A DNA stretch of 64,000 bases. It comes from Epiperipatus broadwayi (lineage: Eukaryota > Onychophora > Udeonychophora > Euonychophora > Peripatidae). Shown one piece after another: positions 58,881 through 64,000 of this stretch (positions are counted from its first letter, which is position 1; each line of letters opens with the position of its first letter). The notes under the pieces were generated by a model. It was not told the origin of the DNA, searched no databases, and saw only the letters and a program-made list of their open reading frames with translations. The stretch is taken from positions 416,501 to 480,500 of the forward strand of contig JAQFVV010000315.1 of the NCBI GenBank assembly GCA_028023455.1. Direction: 5' to 3'. Made by a program: the position numbers and the translations under genes.

Positions 58881-59742
58881 TAACTACTTCTAGTTTTATT
58901 GATTAAATTTATTTCAATCATATACAATCCTACCATCAGAATTTATATATCTATATTTAAGAGTATCTATATGTTTTGGGGTAAAATAAAGCGTTCGTCT
59001 TACTATTGTTAAAATAATTTTTCATTAAATATTTTGTCATAGATTCAAATATAATCTTTCAAATGTATTTTGTTTATTTTCATGACCTCAATGGCATGAA
59101 AATAGTTTATATCATATGTATAATGAATTTCTGAATGCTCCTAGAAATATATATGTTAGTCACCACGTTTCTGAACCGTAAATCAAAGCATTAATGGCAG
59201 TATTATGTAATTCATTCTAATATTCGATTGGCATCTTAATATTGGACCCACCAAAGATGTGTGTGTTTATTTGTAATATATTATTTAGCTAATAAAGAGC
59301 ATATGAGAAATAATAGCGTGAATGACATTATGTAATTATCTACTGCTTGCTCATTCATGCACACACTAATGTATATAATTAATTTATAATTGTATAATAA
59401 TTTGTCGGTAAATTAAACTATATTTTTATTGTCTAACTTATTTGAGTAGTTCAAATTCCTTCTTTTCTCCACTTCTAAAATTAAAGCCTGCTTGTATATA
59501 TTTAGTTTAGTCATAGTAATAGATGTCTCATTGTTTTGCTCAGCTTTGCTAGTTATCTGGATTAAGATTAATTCTCATGTGACATCACTATTATGTTAAT
59601 CATTAGGTATTAGATCTGGGGCTTAGAGAGTGGGTTTGAATCCTGGCTGGTCCCTGACCTAAATCTTGGTCTTGACTGGGTTTCAAGTACATTTTGTGAG
59701 TTCCAGCTCATGTTATATGGATAAACATGTTTTGACTGGCAC

Positions 59743-61374
<1,632 letters not shown>

Positions 61375-61992
61375 AAGCTCTTCAATCTTCACCTATATCA
61401 CTTTATACACATATAAATGCCCAGGCACCAATTCTACACATGATAGATTAAAATTTATAATTTACTTTGCATCTCTAATTATGGATAAGACTCTTATTAT
61501 AGTATTAATCTACAGCTTAACTCAGTTGGAGTTCATAGGATCTCGTGGCCATCTAGAATGCTAACGGGATGAGAGAAGCATTTATAAACAATAATTATAT
61601 AATGTTTATTGATATACTATAAGCACTTACTTAAGTTATCAAAAAAAAAGCAATTCCTAGATTAAATCAACAATCATGATATGTCCCATTCTCCCACCAT
61701 CCAAGCATGGTCCAGACCAATCACACCTCTCATCTAATATGTTTGGGAATCACTGTAACAATAATTAATCCAAAGACATTTATTTACATTGCACAGCCAT
61801 ACCAATGTTTATCTAAATGATGAAATAATCTCAGGGCTCTATTATATGAATAATAAGTCAATCCTATTATACGATGATTATTAAGTAGTGAGGACTATTG
61901 TGACACTGACAATTCTTATAATAAAATAAAGGATGGACAATGATAGAGATTGGGTGCATTTTTATCTAACATCACCATCTATTTTAAACAAG

Positions 61993-61995
<3 letters not shown>

Positions 61996-62084
<89 letters not shown>
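61996..62084. repeat. (AT)n microsatellite
   Basis: About 44 AT units. Confidence 0.98.
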
Positions 62085-62087
<3 letters not shown>

Positions 62088-62290
62088 ACATTATACAATG
62101 TTTGGACCAATTAATTCAGTATTATTTAAATAAATGGCATATTCTATTAAACTGATAAGTAATACAGTGTTAAACAAGGTAAATTCTATATCTTGACATT
62201 ATACAATGTTTTGAATCAATTAATTCAGTGTTATCTAGATATATTGCATATACTATTAAACTGATTGTTATTACAATTAGATTATGTTGA
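62085..62290 (+). repeat. 108-bp tandem duplication
   Basis: Two diverged units start TTGACATTATACAATG (62,085 and 62,193) and share AATTAATTCAGT and CTATTAAACTGAT. Confidence 0.75.
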
Positions 62291-62794
62291 ACATATGTGT
62301 GAGTGTGGAAATAGTCAATCGAACGGATATGATAAAATAATTCAGAGGGAATCTTACATCAGCAAACATTTAATACAAGCCACAATATTTTACAAACACA
62401 TCCATGATGATTTAACATTAACTACAAACTTGACTAAATAACATTTAAATTACATTAATCCGATACACTTAATATTTAGAGGCTCTTCCTCTTATCTGTT
62501 ATTTCAATAATATTGATAACTCTATTTATTAAATTATTTGCAATACAAAATAATTATATAATCACATACCAATGTTTATATCATCTATTCCCAGTCTGTG
62601 CTCTAAATGAACTAAGAAAACGGAATCACATAATAAACTAAAGCCATTGAAATTATTTCCATATGCCTACAAATTTATACTATACGAAAGTAAGTAATAA
62701 TTTTATTAAAATTAGCATTAATTAAAGTCAAATTTTGTAATCCAATATTATATTCATACCAGAAGGATGAATTGCCAGTAATAATAATAAATGA

Positions 62795-64000
<1,206 letters not shown>

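Larger units (their letters stand above)
57469..59742. mobile_element. 2.27-kb insertion splitting RTE copy B, class unknown
   Basis: RTE similarity stops after ACCAATAC at about 57,468 and resumes with AATATCAAAATG at about 59,743, where copy A reads ACCAATACCAAAATG without a break. The ends show a short imperfect inverted match (GGAGCAGTCAA at the left, TTGACTGGCAC at the right) and AATAC/AATAT flanks that could be a 5-bp target duplication. Near each end, in opposite orientations, is GGGTTTGAATC, which resembles a tRNA B box. The interior holds an exon-like piece (58,127-58,222) and AT microsatellites. No transposase was found. Confidence 0.5.

Overview
This is a very AT-rich eukaryotic window, by eye roughly three quarters A+T, with no operons, rRNA or obvious tRNA genes. 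The mobile elements (RTE-clade LINEs, a second LINE type, several families of Penelope-like elements with GIY-YIG endonuclease domains) and the long (AT)n and (AAT)n microsatellites suggest a metazoan, most likely an invertebrate with long introns and intergenic regions. I cannot fix the phylum from sequence alone. No complete host gene is present. At most there are a few short, isolated exon-like islands with plausible splice sites (4.66-4.75 kb minus, 24.79-24.88 kb plus, 58.13-58.22 kb minus).

Layout: 0-5 kb is AT-rich non-coding with one exon-like island. 5.7-7.3 kb is a 3'-truncated RTE LINE. 7.9-10.3 kb is a 362-bp satellite whose units switch orientation; it is interrupted by a Penelope-like (PLE) insertion. 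14.2-16.2 kb is a LINE pseudogene. 17.5-21.1 kb is a near-perfect 3.6-kb palindrome made of two head-to-head, 5'-truncated PLE copies. 21-31 kb is mostly featureless. 31.3-33.8 kb holds several minisatellites. 39.1-43.7 kb is a cluster of a hammerhead-bearing repeat family into which a full-length RTE has inserted with an 11-bp target-site duplication. 44.9-45.5 kb is a second PLE palindrome. 49.9-51.7 kb holds another PLE fragment and decayed hammerhead-repeat copies. 52.4-53.0 kb is an RTE 3' end. 55-61.3 kb has microsatellites and an RTE copy split by a 2.3-kb insertion. 61.3-64 kb is microsatellites and non-coding DNA.

The main result is that short repeats here carry a recognisable type I hammerhead ribozyme architecture: CTGATGA and GAAA cores, a stem II hairpin, a minimal stem III, and a stem I of CCAA/TTGG plus AATC/GATT. 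At four or more loci PLE-derived or hammerhead-bearing sequences lie head to head (5' ends joined, tails outward), making palindromes. PLEs and hammerhead ribozymes are known to be associated. The head-to-head arrangement repeated in unrelated families, and a 470-bp head-to-tail hammerhead dimer resembling the non-autonomous circular-RNA 'retrozymes', are the points most worth checking. All coding elements seen are broken.
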